Below, in pieces: positions 45,632-58,860 of a DNA stretch of 64,000 bases. Location: assembly GCA_008638375.1 (NCBI GenBank), contig CM018033.1, forward strand, positions 18,015,294-18,079,293, given 5' to 3'. Position numbers and translations under genes: made by a program. The notes beneath the pieces were generated by a model. It did not search any database. It saw only the letters and a list, made by a program, of their open reading frames with translations, and was not told the origin of the DNA. How positions within the stretch are numbered: the stretch's first letter is position 1; each line of letters starts with the position of its first letter. This DNA is from Nyssa sinensis. Taxonomy: Eukaryota; Streptophyta; Magnoliopsida; Cornales; Nyssaceae.

Positions 45632-47353
45632 GTCTTTTTTGATTTTAGGCTAGAATCTGGAGTAATTGATCCTGATCCACAATGAAAAGATGTAGTGATT
45701 AACTTGATTTTGATGCCATAGTTTTCGGGTAAAACTGAAGGAATAAGAGCTGCAATAGGGTAGGAAACCTTAATGAATTTTTTTGTATCACCAAATGAGC
45801 GTAGAGGAGTTTGAATCCAAGCCAATAGTGCAAAGAGTTTTTTGATTTCAAAACTTTGAGTATGAAAAAATCTAATCTAAATGGAAAAGAAGATCATTTC
45901 TTAGAAAATGAAGCATGCACTGTTTTTTTTTTAAGTCTGAATTTTGAATTTTTTTTTTGAAAAAAAAGTAGGGGCATAATGCCTAAGTAGCCCCTAAGCT
46001 CTAAAAGAATGACATGATTTTCTTGAATAAGGAAAGAAATCCTAAAGGTTAGGAATATGCAATCACAATGGAATTGATTAAACCTTATTAGAGGGGTCAA
46101 GATGAACCTTGATTGACAAGATGAGGATCCTAAAAGGTGGTGACTCTTGAAAAGGAATTGGAAACATATCTCGAGTGGTTGGCATGATAGGAAGAGTTGA
46201 GAAGGGGGCCACAAATTAGAGCCTGACTTGATTCCTAAGATGACTAAAGAATCCAAATTATGAAATCTGAAAGTCATACCTAGCCCTTAAATTTTGGCAT
46301 AGTGGGGGACTTTAATAAAAGTCATTTCTAGATTTTGAGGGAAAGGTTCCCAAAAGATAGGAAAAATATTTGAAATTGATTCAGACCTTTACTAAGGCCA
46401 CACATGATTAGAACTTGAGTTGATTTATGTGACGAGAATAAACCTAAAAATTTCCCTTCTAAAAGTCATTTCGTTGGCCTCGGCTAGTCTGTTTCCAAGC
46501 CAGTTGTGGGTACTTGCTTTCAAAAAATAAATGTATTATTTAACATGTTTGGTGTCAAGGAAAACCCAGAAAAGTCTCATTTGTAGTACCATTGCAGCTT
46601 GCAAAATTGGTTTTTCAAGAAAAAATTGGAGTTTTTCTGAATTCAAAAAACTACACAAAATTTTGTAGAGCGGAGGGACTGCTCTTTATATGCCGATGGG
46701 CACACAAGAAGTGTCAATCGGCACATAGAGGTTTGAACCTCTGTGCCGATCGACCAATAGAGAGGGGTATTTTTTTTGAGTTTCTAGATTTTTCTGACTT
46801 TGCGAATTTGCGCGATAAAGTCCATGTATGTCTTACAAAAACTGGGTTTGAAGCCTTGAATCATGAATCTATAGCCGATTATATGCATGACGCTTTGATC
46901 GAGTAAAGGTTTCAGGGTTCCCCTTCTGACATGATATGCCATATACATCACATAGTCATTAGATTGTAATGACTATGGTCAAATGATACTGCATCACCTT
47001 TTTGCATACCATCCCAAGGTCACTAGAGTGTTGTGTCCTCGGTCAAGCGGTATTGGATCAAGGAGTAAAGGGCTTTCACCAGCAACACCTGTTAAGCTGA
47101 GTGAGCATACTGGGCAACGGCTACTTAACTGTCCGAGGTTTAGAGGGTATATAGTTCAAATGCAATATATGAAAGTGATGTGTGTGCAAGGCATTCATGT
47201 TTTAGTCCTTTCTTTATTCATTCATCCATACATTCAAGCATTCATCCATCATAAAGTATAAAAATAAATAAATGTGCAGTAAGTAAACAAAATAGCCTTG
47301 AAGTGAATACCTCACTGAGTCTAGCCCTCTTTAGTCCCTAGTAGAGTTGCCAT
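45632..47353 (-). other. Leader region of the Tat-like element
   Basis: This lies between the 5' LTR/primer-binding site and gag. Plus-strand frames at 46592-46906 and 46983-47261 are antisense to the element and have no known motif. Confidence 0.45.
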
Positions 47354-49253
47354 TGTGGGCGCCAGCACTAGAAAAAAGGAAAAATGTGTTATCCCTTTTA
47401 TAGATTTAAAGGGATCCCGATTGTCTCCTTTCCTTAAGGTGGGAATGAATGCCTCTTAGGGAAGATAGAGAGATTGAGGAGTCGTCAGCTTATTTTTAGG
47501 CAAGAAACAAACAAACCCATTACAGATTGAACAATACATATAAAGGAAAACCGAAAGAAATGAAAAATAAATTACATTGTCTTGATTCCTAAATACATAC
47601 TAAAGATCCCTTGACATGGATCAAAACAAAGATAAAGCACTAAAAAATATAAACACAGAGAAACGAGTTCGGGGGCTAAAGTATAGAGTGGGAAGGTGTT
47701 AGGCACCCACCTCGCCCGATCTGGACGGATCGGCCTTGAATATTCACTTGCAAGGCTATTTTGTTATGAGAAAACTGAAAAGAACAATGTGAGTATGGAA
47801 GAAAAAAATAATAAAGAATTTGGTGTAAAAAAATAAAAATAGAATAGCAAAGACAAGAAATAAACTTGACTCGGGTCCGAAGGTTTCTTACATATCCGTT
47901 CAGAAAATAGAATCAGAGTAATTCTCCGATTTACCTTCTTTTATCAAGAGTGATAAAAAAGGCGAGATCAACCGGATCTAAAGAAAACTGTTAAGGGTTT
48001 GAGAACATACCTTATTCAGTTGTGGTAGTCGAGCAAATCTCCGACTTGTTCTTCGGTTTAGAAAGCGTCATTTTGATTGGTTTCGCAGAGAGAGGTTGTC
48101 ACTTCTGCAGGGCTTCGACCTCGAGAGAATGAGAGTTCTTGTAGAGAGAACTCTAGAATTAAACAAAAAGCATAAGGCTATAGAAATCGTCTTCCCTTCG
48201 TATATTTTTGTGTTCTTTAAACTAATGGCCTGGGGCTCTTTTTATAGGAAAATATAGAGATTTGATCCAAGGGTCTAAGATGAAACCCTAAAATGGAGGG
48301 TTAAAATCATGTCTTGAGTGATAATGATCTAATTAAATAAATAAAAAAATTAAATAAAAATGATTATCCTAACTAAATGAATTAATAAATAATTGTGACA
48401 ATACACGAATCAATTGAATTGGTGTTTACATGTAAGAGCCAATAAGCTAAAAGAAAATATAATTTAAATGGAAAATAAACTCTAAAATGAAAACGTCTAA
48501 GTTAAATGTATCTCTATTTGAGAAAATATCAAGCAACCAGATCCATGGAAACTCTAAAAGTGAAAAATTCTAATTAAGCATAAATAGACTACTATCACTC
48601 AAGATTACCAAATCGCCCCCAATTCGATGGAGAATCTCTAAATTGCCACAAGATATGTGAAATAACCAAATTACCCCCAATTTGTCACCAAAGGACTAAA
48701 ATTATCAAATTACTAGGAAAGGGGTAAAATGATACAAAAATTACAAAAATGCCCCTCAAGTAACTAAGAAGTCCTACTGAGGGTAGGATTATGCCAAAAT
48801 TATCAAAATGTCCTTAGTGGGTAAAAAGTTACTGAAATTACCGAAACGACTTCCGATGGGCAGAAGAGTCGTAAACAAGGTGAAACTCTATCAGAAAGAG
48901 TCCTACTTGGACTAGGACCCTGTTAGAAGTGTTCTAACGAGAGTGGGACTCCGTTAGGAAGAGTCCTATTTAGACTGGGACTTTATTTAGAGAGTCCTAA
49001 TAGGAGTGAGAATCTACTGGGAAGAGTTTTACTTGGACTAGGACTCTGGCAGAAGAGTCCGAACGGGAGTGGGACTCTATCAAGAGGAGTCCTAATGGAA
49101 CCGGGACTATGGCAGGAAAGTCCTGGCAAGAATAAGACTCTGTCAAGAAGAGTCCTAATGGGAATATGACTCAATTAGGAAGTGTCCTTACTTGAAGTAG
49201 GTTTCTTAGCATATTCATTAATTCATTTTTACTACTTAATCTAGGTGTCTACA
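47354..49253 (-). repeat. 5' LTR of the Tat-like element
   Basis: 1900 bp. In the element's orientation it starts TGTAGACACCTAGATT and ends TAGTGCTGGCGCCCACA. Confidence 0.9.
48880..49190. repeat. LTR-internal tandem repeat array, right copy
   Basis: This is the counterpart of 40770-41100 in the other LTR, with the same unit and a similar copy number. Confidence 0.8.
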
Positions 49254-49723
49254 ACCTCCACGGGAGGAACCAATTGCACCACCAGAAAACACCTCTTCAT
49301 CTTACTTGTCTTTATTAGTTTTTCTATTCCAAGCTACCATTAGTACAAATTAATGCCACCGCCAAAGCTGTCACCACCACCTTCGCCAATGTTTCCAATC
49401 GTATGAACCACCATTGATCATCACACCCCTCCATCTCTCTTTAACCAATCTCAAAACGCCAACCACAATCTCTCCCTCTCTTTCTTTCACACACATGCAT
49501 GCACACAAAATTAGTGAAGAGGTAAACAACAACAACACACGGTGGTCTATGAGAGTGAAATCGGAATGACATCGATCTATATGATATGTGATCGATTATG
49601 GGGTAATCGGTTTTGGGCTCAATTTGGGGGTAATTACTTTGCCATCTACTTGGTTATTCTCAAAATCACCAACCCTAATCTCTCTAATTCAGGATAATCA
49701 TTTGGTTATTCTCTGGTTCGAAT

Positions 49724-51300
49724 TGTCACGCCCATGACCCGCAGGGCTAGACTACGGGGTCAATGGAACCGGATAAGGTGTGTAATAGAACTAACCATCC
49801 TAGTCAAATATATAAAATACATGCCATTTATTTATTTTTGAATGATTTCCTTTAATTAATGTTGCTTCTTCTTTAATTGGTTCTAGTTCGGATCCTTGAT
49901 TAGAGTTGTTCAAGTCTCGTAACAGGATTAATTGAAATTGCTTACTATCACAATAACTATACTAGTCATCCATCAACAATGTACATTATGGTGATGTTTA
50001 GAGCTGACTCAACAATTCTTATATATATGGCATATACATGAATAGTCTAAAGGGTATAGGCATCCTTAATAAATAAAAGAATAAATACAATAAATAACTG
50101 GATGCTACAATGACTTCAGTCCACTATGTACTGCTCCTGCTTCTATCTTCCATCAAGTCAATACTTGTCATTCCCATGAACAGTTTCCCAAAACACACAA
50201 GCAAGCAGAATGCAAAAATTAATGCAAGTCCGAAAATGACACTCCCTAAAGTCCAGTATGCATTACAAGCACACAATATCAACATATCCCAAACACAGTC
50301 ATAAATATGAGTATCAAGATGGTGTAGCACTACTACATGTGGTTTAACAATAATAGCTAAGTAGTCGACATAAAGAAGGTCAAACATATGACATAAGTGT
50401 AAACATAAAATTTCACGAAGCACCTCCATTTCCTATTTTAAAGCCAACAGAACAAAATATACTTTTAATGACAACAGATATACAGAACAGGTTGGCAATA
50501 CAACCAATATAATCATTAACAAAATAAATTAACAAGGTGTGACCATCACACCATCCTAGTAGATATCAAACACATGCCATAACATAATAAGTCAGCCATC
50601 GTCCAATAACAAGTCAATTGTCGTCCACTGCATTCTTCTAAACAGTCAATACAAGCACTTAATGAAAAAAAAAAAACACAATTGCTTCCATGAATGCAGT
50701 ATGATATGCCGATAAGTTTATGATGTCTTCAACATATGCACAGGGGCCCCGGAGCGCCTGTATCATGCCCTTCATGAGTTGCTAACTCATAAGCTTGGGA
50801 AGCCTCTCACGTAAGGTTATGGTCCATAATCAAAGGAAGTTTCCATCCTTATCACAACAATCATCGGGGTTCACATTCTCTCACTATCAAACAAATCTGC
50901 ATCATCAGATCCACATACAAATCTCACACCACTCTAGAACTAGAAGTATGAAATAAATTATAGCAACCAAAAGTCCTTTCAAAACCATGCTAAAGACTAT
51001 ATATAGTCCTAAGATAAAATAGAGCAGTTTCCTAATCAGTTTTGAAGAAGTTCTCACAAATTCTTGACTGGTCGTTTGAACGAGGCCTTGGTCATTCGAA
51101 CGAACTCTTTAATGAATTCATTTTTAAGCTCACTACTTTGGTCATTTGACGAAGAATTCCTATGAGATCCCACGAAGCCCCATTAGGAACTCACTATCCT
51201 AGTCATTAGAATGACCAAATGCACGAGAGCACATAACAAAGTGCGCACGACCTCATTATCCTGGTTGTTTGAACACAGCCAAGGCTCATTCAACATATTT
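49724..51300 (-). mobile_element. LTR-like sequence, end undefined
   Basis: The plus strand begins TGTCACGCCCATGACCCGCA, the complement of the GGGCGTGACA-type LTR end seen at 58860 and 59435, so one LTR end is here in the minus orientation. A block GAGCTGACTCAAC resembles the complement of the GTTGAGCTGACCC block of the 55853-58860 LTR. I could not find the other terminus or a TSD, so the right boundary is a guess. Confidence 0.4.
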
Positions 51301-51437
51301 TAATTAGCATGCTTATATTTAATTTCCCTATTATGGTGGTCATAAAGGGAAAGATATAATTTCCTTATGTATATGCCTATAAAAATGTTTATGCATATGT
51401 TACATTCAACATATTTTAATTAGCATGGTTATATTTA
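51286..51437. repeat. Direct repeat of ~33 bp, spacing about 116 bp
   Basis: CATTCAACATATTTTAATTA followed by GCATG and TTATATTT occurs near 51288 and again near 51404 with a single mismatch inside. It is a small local duplication. Confidence 0.7.
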
Positions 51438-51439
51438 CA

Positions 51440-53700
51440 AGTTGTAAGAGGTTGGAAATTTTATACTCCTATATCTTTTGATAAGCCATGTATATTGTTT
51501 GTGCCAAAGACTACTGCTCTACTAGTGAAACCATTGCAACACTTTACTAGTGTTGATGGAACATGAATGGGCAACCATCGCCTTTTATGTAGAGATGTCA
51601 ATTTTTTAAAGATCATCTCCTAGGGGAAATAGTGCTGAAAATTCTAGAAAATGTTTGTGTTTTTTTTTTTTTTTTGGACAATATAGATGATCTTCTGTAA
51701 CAATGATGCGTTTCTAAGCAAATGGATCACATTTTAACGATGATTAGTTTTTGGACATATTCAGGAGACATTTAGATTTTGCATTTGGCATTAATTGTTG
51801 GACATACGAGACATTATAACGTATGGTAAACATGATTTGTAATGGTAAGGTGTTACAATTATTAGTTTCTAATCTGAATGACAATAACAAAGATTTTTGT
51901 TAACAATTTATATTGAACTTGTGTTACTATTGTTATGACAGTTGCAAATATTATAACCACACATAACTAAAGCAAAGCAACCATTGATTGACTAAAAGAA
52001 CCATATAAATCAAATAGCAATATCATGTTACTCAAATATTACAAGAACTAAAGCATCCTTTACATTAAAAAAATTCCTAGTCGCACAACACTAACTTTAT
52101 TGTAAGTACAACAAATTGCTTCTTGTCTCAGTCCCACCATACTCGAAGCAAATACCAATTGCCACTCCAGTTATGATCCAAGAGATTATTACAAAAGACT
52201 AGTAAACTTTATTTTCTTTTGATACTTCTCGATATTATCCTTTGACCATGCAATCTTTTTTTTTAGTAAGTCCGACCTAACAATCTTATCTTCTCTATTC
52301 TCAGCATATTTTTCAAATTTTCAATTTTCATCATTTGTTGGCTCCTTCTAACTATATTCTTTGTCCAACTCATTTTCTGTTTTTAGTACCTTCTGTTTTG
52401 GTTTGTCAATGATTTATTTCCTACGTTCACATTTTAAAAGGTCCAACCATACAAAGAAATATAGCCACCTACATCCTATAATCATTTTAGCAAAGAATTG
52501 ATACTATTTTTTTTAGAAACCATACATTTTGAAATTAAAACAATTATTTGGTATAACCAGTAAATGTTCTACCAGGGTACTCAACTATCCAAGAAGTTTT
52601 CATCACAGCTTTTTCACTATATGTAAAATCAGAAAACAACTCTTAAAGGTCCTCTTTTTCTCTTTCTTGTCAACAAGTAATTACTCTCTATCTCTCACTT
52701 TCTCTTTCTGGCATATCTCTACGATCTCTCTAACCTATCTTTCATCCCTCTAGCCTCTCTCCTTCCTATCTAAAAATAAAGCTATATGTAAGAAAGCTTA
52801 GGTTAAAATATGGTAGGAGGCATGTGAGGGCATTTTGCCACACATTGACGCTTGCACAATTATTAGGAAAAGTGGATTTTTGAGCATAATAATTAGCCAT
52901 CTTTGAGGTAAAATTAAAGTGGGCCCCACACATTAATTTTGGTGGGTCTATATGGAAATGTGTTCTCCTTCATGAGAAGATTAAGATCATGTATTGGGTT
53001 GCTCAAAATCGTTAAGGAGTGAATGAGAAATTGCCTCTAAACATCACCACTTGGAAATGGTAACAAAAGCTTGAAGCTTGTGTCCCACATAGGATGGTTA
53101 CAAGGCTTTTAAAGAGTATATATATACAATTACCTTGAAGAAAGGTTTGGGCTCTAAGGGGTACCTAAGTTTTGTGGAAGGGGGAAGACCTAGCACATGT
53201 TTGGTTCACAACACGCGCGCGAGCGCCCCCTGGGCCCGGCCAGGTTAAGTTGAGTTCAAGTTTGGGTTTAGGCCTTGGCCCGCTATGTATATATCTTTTT
53301 GGGAAAAATTCATTTAAATAATTTTCCAAAATGTTGTCGTTTCTGTTTCTATTAGAAATAGTCTAAAACGTTATCGTTTAAGTTACCAGATTAATTAAAT
53401 TCCAAATGTTGTCATTTTTTGATTGTGTTTGATTTTGGTCTTTTAGAGACCTAGAAAAATGAAAGTGAATTTTTTGTTTTGCCGGTAGAGCACTATTCAT
53501 GCACCATTTGCCGATAAGGTACTATACATGCAAATTTAGACATAAGTCATATTTAGAAGCATATTTTTAGTATGCCATAGAAGGGAAATATACTTATAAT
53601 GTCCAAATACACCTCCTGTAAAAATTTGAGCCTATTTGGAGACATATTTAAAAATTAGACCAAAAGGGCATCCCGGGTGGCCCGGGTGGAACCAGCCAAA
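51440..53700. other. AT-rich sequence, no gene recognised
   Basis: It holds a poly-T run near 51660. The 53070-53300 stretch (GTCCCACATAGGATGG..., then GC-rich CGCGCGCGAGCGCCCCCTGG) looks like part of an LTR promoter region, but no ends were found. Confidence 0.4.
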
Positions 53701-53779
53701 CCCGGCTGCAGGTGAAAATAGATTTTTTTAAAAATTTTTATTTAAAATAATTTTAAGAACTTTGGCTAAAACAAAATAT

Positions 53780-55521
53780 CGAATTGAGGCATTTCGGGAC
53801 GGGTTGTAGTGTAATGGGGTCCTGGATTCATTAAGGGCAAAATGGTCATTTTGCACCTTTGCCGCTCCATTATAAATACAACCCCTTAGTGTATTTTTTT
53901 TCATATTTTGGTCTAAGATTCAGAGCAGACTTCGTGCATGGGAGAAAAGTGAAGAAAAGCCCTAGGTTCTCTAAGCTTCAAGCCACCAAAACACACTTCT
54001 AGGCCAAGATTCTTGCAAGGCTTCCTTATAGGAAGTTGTTCCTCTCATCAAGACCTATATTCTCACTAATCGGTTAAGCTGCACAGCGAACACAACTCCC
54101 AAGAGTTGAAAAAAAACCCTTTTAGGTATGCTATTTTGCTAAGTAAGGAATTGGATTAAGTTTATGAGTGATTTATATGTTAATTGACTGATTCATTTGT
54201 TTATTTGATGTTAGAAAATCACTTAGGACATAATTTCTTTGAAAAACCTAGAGTTGATTGTTTATGTATTTGTGTGTTCTTTGTTATTCCTTGAAAATTT
54301 GGTAAAGTGATAAACATGAGCCATGACTATATGTATAATCCATTATGTTCTAGCTTATGTTCATGTAGACAAAATCTTGTAGTTGAAAAGTGATGATTTA
54401 TTCAAGGTGTTGGTGCTTTATGTATTTTGTAATCTTAGAGAATTTGTCAAAGTGATGAACATGTAACTTGTTTATATGTTTGATTCATTGCATTTTAGCT
54501 TATGTTTATGTAGAGAAACTCTTGTGGTTTGAGAGTTATGATTTATCACATGTGTTGGTACTTAATGTATTTTATGATCTTTTGAGAAATTGTTAAGATT
54601 GTGAATATGTAGTGTGTTTATATGTATAATTGATTGGATTACATGCTAGGTTCATGTAGACAAAGTTTTATGGTTCAAAGGTTATTGTTACTTTAAGTAT
54701 ATTGCATTATTTGAAGCATACTTCATGTGTTTGATGAAATGCTTCATTGAGATTGCATTGTTGCATGGTGAAATCAAAGCATATTGGCATATGGTGAATC
54801 CTTTGAAAACATAGTATGGGTTGAGCACTTGGTGCTATGCATTATGAGGGTGTAGATCTTATGGTGAAAAACCCAAAATTGGCCATTGCATTTGGGACTC
54901 ATTGATCCAACGGGAGCGATCCGTAAACCGAGACATGGGTGTGGCATAGAGTAACATGTGTGCGTCACGCATATAGCCATTACATTGCTTTAATGAATTG
55001 GAAGGGCATATAGTTTATAAATGTACACTTGCACATGTCACGCCTTAATTTTGTTCTTTACATTAGTATTATGTCATACCAGCAGTTGAGCTGACCCCTC
55101 GTGAGATATCATATTACAGATGAGGCTCCCAGTACTTGAGACTTAATGAAGTCTTGAAGGTAGGAGGAAAAGGAACCTTGAACGATATTTGGCTCTTGTG
55201 GCATATTTTGTATGTATGGGCATAAGCCCAAAAGACTTGTATTTCAATGTGGATGAATGGTGAACTATAGACCTTGAATCATTTTGTAATGTAAGGGTTT
55301 ACAACCCAAATGACAAGTGGTGTACTTTTGTTAAATGTGTATCAAATGTGTATATATATATATATATGTATATATGTTGAAAGAAATGACGTGTAGGATA
55401 TCTCAATTCAATGAGCATCATATATATATATATTGAGACAAATAGATGTGTATGTTGGCAACAAGGGATGTATGTTTAATTTACATGAATTGTGGCTACC
55501 GAGTGAGGGTGGGTTGTGACA
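53780..55521 (+). mobile_element. Partial LTR related to the 55853-58860 LTR
   Basis: It shares ordered blocks with 57840-58860: GCATATTGGCATA, TGTGCATTATGAGGGTG-type, GTGAAAAACCCAAAAT, GTGTCACGCATA-type, TACACTTGCACATG and GCAGTTGAGCTGACCC. It ends GGTTGTGACA at 55521. Sequence divergence is high. No 5' terminus or TSD was identified, so the start is approximate. Confidence 0.55.
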
Positions 55522-55852
55522 TACTTATACATATGAAGAATTGCAAAATATTAGGTGAAAAAATGCTTAGAAAATAAAGGAAACTATGTCAAAATTTTGT
55601 AAAATTAAAAGAGCCATTAGGTGTATAAAATGCCCGTGAATAAGTGGGAAAAAGTGCCACAAAGTGGGGGTTAAAAGCCTTGAGAAAATAGGCTAAAACT
55701 AGAGAAATTTAGCCGCAGCCGCTACAGTAAAAATTCAGAAATAGGAAAAATCAGGTTGCAACCATGAACATCAATTTTGCAGAAAAATAAAAAATCTGCT
55801 CTCTATTGCTACAGTGCCCAGCCCACAGCCCCGCACGCCTGGCCGCCTGCAC

Positions 55853-58800
55853 TGTAATAACCACAAAAATTTTTTTTATATAAATAATTTTTGTTGGTTA
55901 TTTTTTTATTCTTATTCTTATTCTTATTATTATTATTAAAGTGTGGAATGTGATGTGTGTATATGGATGATTGTGTGTGTTTAAAAATATTAAATGTGTG
56001 TGTATAATTATATGTGTGTATATATATATAATCTGATTTTGTGTGTGCAAGTGGGTGAATATATATATATGTATAAAACAGTGAGTGCACTATGTGTGCC
56101 AAGTGAGTGTGCGTGTGTATAAGTGAGTTGTTGTGTGTGTGTGCATTTGGTTGAGTGTGAAACACTCAATGAAGAGTGGTGTTGGCAGGAGTGGTTGATG
56201 GAGTATGCAGAGAGGTTTCAGGGCATGGTTAGAGAGAGAGAAAGAGAGAGATGAGGTGATATGTGTGTATCCGTAGGTATGTATATGGGGTGTCGGTTAG
56301 AGAGAAAAGAAAAAGGAAAGAAAGGCTGAGGAGATAAGAAGGAGAAATAGAGGTTGAGAAGCAGAGGCAAGGCAAAAAGGAGGCATCATTGTTGAGGTAA
56401 ACACCTCAACCCGTTTACTTTCTCTCTCTAGAAATCTCATATATACACAATCTGTTTTGTAGCATATTGTTTGATTTAAATTCCTAGGTCCTGTAGGGTA
56501 TGAAAAATGGGAAACAACATAACAAGAATGGGCTAAAATGGGTGAGATGAGAGAGAAAAAGTGGGTGATAGGTAGGGACGATAATCGGTTGGCTAGGAGA
56601 AATGTGTTTAAAACCTTGTTTGGTTGTTGGGAAAATGATCCCTATGAGTGCAGAAACTCATTGGGTTAAAGAGGGAGTCCAAACAGTGACCAACCAGTCA
56701 CGAAAATGAAGAAGAAAGGTCGGCCGGAGAGTTGACCGAGGGGTTTGACCCTCTATTCGTGGAAATCCGATGATCTAAACCCAAAACCGAGCCCATATAT
56801 GGAATCCTTGGGAGAAAATGAAGAGAACTGCATTTTTGAAACGGTGAAAATCCATCGAAAAAATGTTTCCAGCGCCGGAAAAGGCGCCGAAACCTCACCG
56901 GAACCCTATCGAAAAAACGGGCAAGATGAAGTATTGTTCCGCGTCGGGTTCGGGTCTCGGGTCGGGTCTGGGCTCGGGTCGGGCCAAGGCCGACCCACCC
57001 CTGCCACGTGTCAGCCAAGTGTTTTAAATTAAAAATTGGAATTCAGAGCGTTTGGTTACACGCATAAGAAATTGAAATAGGAATTGAAATCAGAATGGGG
57101 ATATCCTATCCCTGTTCTGTCACTATTCACTGTTTGGTTATCCTTGTTTAAAATAGGACTTTTTGAAATTGAACTTTGACCCAGAACTTTCAAAATTTAT
57201 CAAATGACCCCCTAACTATTAATTATTATGATTTGACCCCACCAGAATAAAATATTAATAAAATGTTAATTAAATTAATTAATTAATTAATTTAATTTAA
57301 TTATTTAAATATCCTAAAATAATTCGGAGTTCAAATGGGACAAGTCATTAGTGTATTTTGACTATCTCGACCATTTTGAGGCCAATGGTGAGGTCCGTTT
57401 TATGAGACGGAGTCTCGAAAAATAAAAGACCCGTAATAACATTTAAAATTACCAAACTACCCCTGAATTGAAACGCAGTCAAACGAACTCCAAATTAAGT
57501 AAAAAAATAGTGAAACTTTATTATCTTGAGCAATCCGGACTCAACCGTGGAGTCCGATTTGTGAAAAGATGTCTCGAAATGTAAGGACCCGTGAAGAGTG
57601 CAAAATTACTATTTTACCCTTTTGAGTCCAGATGTCCGAATTGAATTCCACGAAAACCTAAACTTATTTTTTTCGACGTTCCAGACTCAATAGTAGAGTT
57701 TAATTTAACAAAATAGAAACTTATAAAATAAAGACATAAAATTTGTTGAATAGCATCATTCAGGAAACAAATGGACTGAGTCACATGTTATGATTTTAGG
57801 GACACGGAAAGGCAAGGAGAAGGTGATCTAACCTTCGGTATTCTTACTGTGGTTCTGCTATACTACGAGTACACTTTCCTGAGATTGAGATTGACCCATC
57901 AGGTACGATATATTGTGCTAAGTAAGAAACAGAATTGAGTTTAGGAATGCTTGCTCTGTTGACTTGATGCTTCACATATTTGTTTGATTGTTCACATGCT
58001 TATGTGCTTCATGTTATCTTGCTGTAAGTTGGGCGATAATGTGGATAATGATTATGTGTATATCGCATGTGTTAGTATAGTGTGTGGATTATATTCTGTG
58101 AGAACTGTTAAGACTATGAATTATGTGATTGAAAGCATGCTTCATGTGTGAATGAGATGCATCATCGAGATTATATTGTGGCATGAATGAATCAGAGCAT
58201 ATTGGCATAGTGTGATTCCCTGGACATGGTGTGAGTTGAGCATGTGGTGCTGTGCATTATGAGGGTGCAGATCCTGTGGTGAAAAACCCAAAATCGGCCA
58301 TTAGGTACTCGCATGCCTGAAGGGTTCCGGACCGTGAAGCGAGACATATATTAGTACTCGGGCTATCGAGGAAGGACCGTAAGACGAGACATGGTGGCAT
58401 AGAGTTGCATGGGTGTGTCACGCATACTGCTCATATACTGCATACTGTTCACGTACTGCCATAATGATATTGAATGCCATATAGAAATAACTGTACACTT
58501 GCACATGCCATGCCCTTAATTTTGTTTCTTGCATTAACATTATATTGTACTAGCAGTTGAGCTGACCCATTCATGGGACAAACATTTCAGATGACGTTCC
58601 AGCTGTGCGAGACGTAGAGATGATTTGATTATAGATTATGTTTGGCCCGAGGGGCGCACTTAATATTGTACAAGGGCATAAGCCCGAGGCTATTTCTTAT
58701 TTTTGTATGTCGTGAACTAATGGACCAGACCTTATGTAATGTATCAGAACAGTGTATGGAATGTATGTGATTGTCCTTAATTGTCCTTTATTTCTTTATT

Positions 58801-58860
58801 ATTTTATTTCTTTCGTCTCGTTACTCACGCCTCGGGTTCACTGGAATTCGGGGCGTGACA
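55853..58860 (+). mobile_element. Solo LTR, 3008 bp, TSD TGCAC
   Basis: It starts TGTAATAACCACAAAAATT and ends GAATTCGGGGCGTGACA, flanked by TGCAC at 55848-55852 and 58861-58865. There is no primer-binding site, coding region or partner LTR. It contains GT-rich microsatellites (55950-56160), a GC-rich stretch (56930-57010), and a 3' region resembling 53780-55521. It is inserted in another repeat, whose sequence runs up to 55852 and resumes at 58861. Confidence 0.85.

Larger units (their letters stand above)
39239..49253 (-). mobile_element. Non-autonomous Ty3/gypsy element (Tat-like), 10,015 bp, TSD ACCTC
   Basis: Long LTRs at 39239-41171 and 47354-49253 are flanked by ACCTC at 39234-39238 and 49254-49258. 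In the minus orientation the LTRs start TGTAGACACC (TATAGACACC in the left copy) and end GGCGCCCACA or GGCGCTTACA. The 6.2-kb interior carries a degraded gag but no protease, RT, RNase H or integrase that I can recognise, so it would need enzymes from a partner. The sequence after the 5' LTR (ATGGCAACTCTACTAGGGAC on the minus strand) includes the likely primer-binding site. The LTR start, gag type and tandem repeats near the 3' LTR fit the Tat/Ogre group. Confidence 0.88.

Noticed and set aside
46592..47261. Two plus-strand frames of about 100 codons
   Set aside because: They are antisense within the leader of the Tat-like element and contain no recognisable motif.
55809..56165. A 118-codon His/Thr-rich minus-strand frame
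   Set aside because: It is a translation of the GT-rich microsatellite inside the solo LTR.
56698..57032. Overlapping frames of about 100 codons on both strands
   Set aside because: A GC-rich part of the solo LTR gives long frames on both strands by composition alone.
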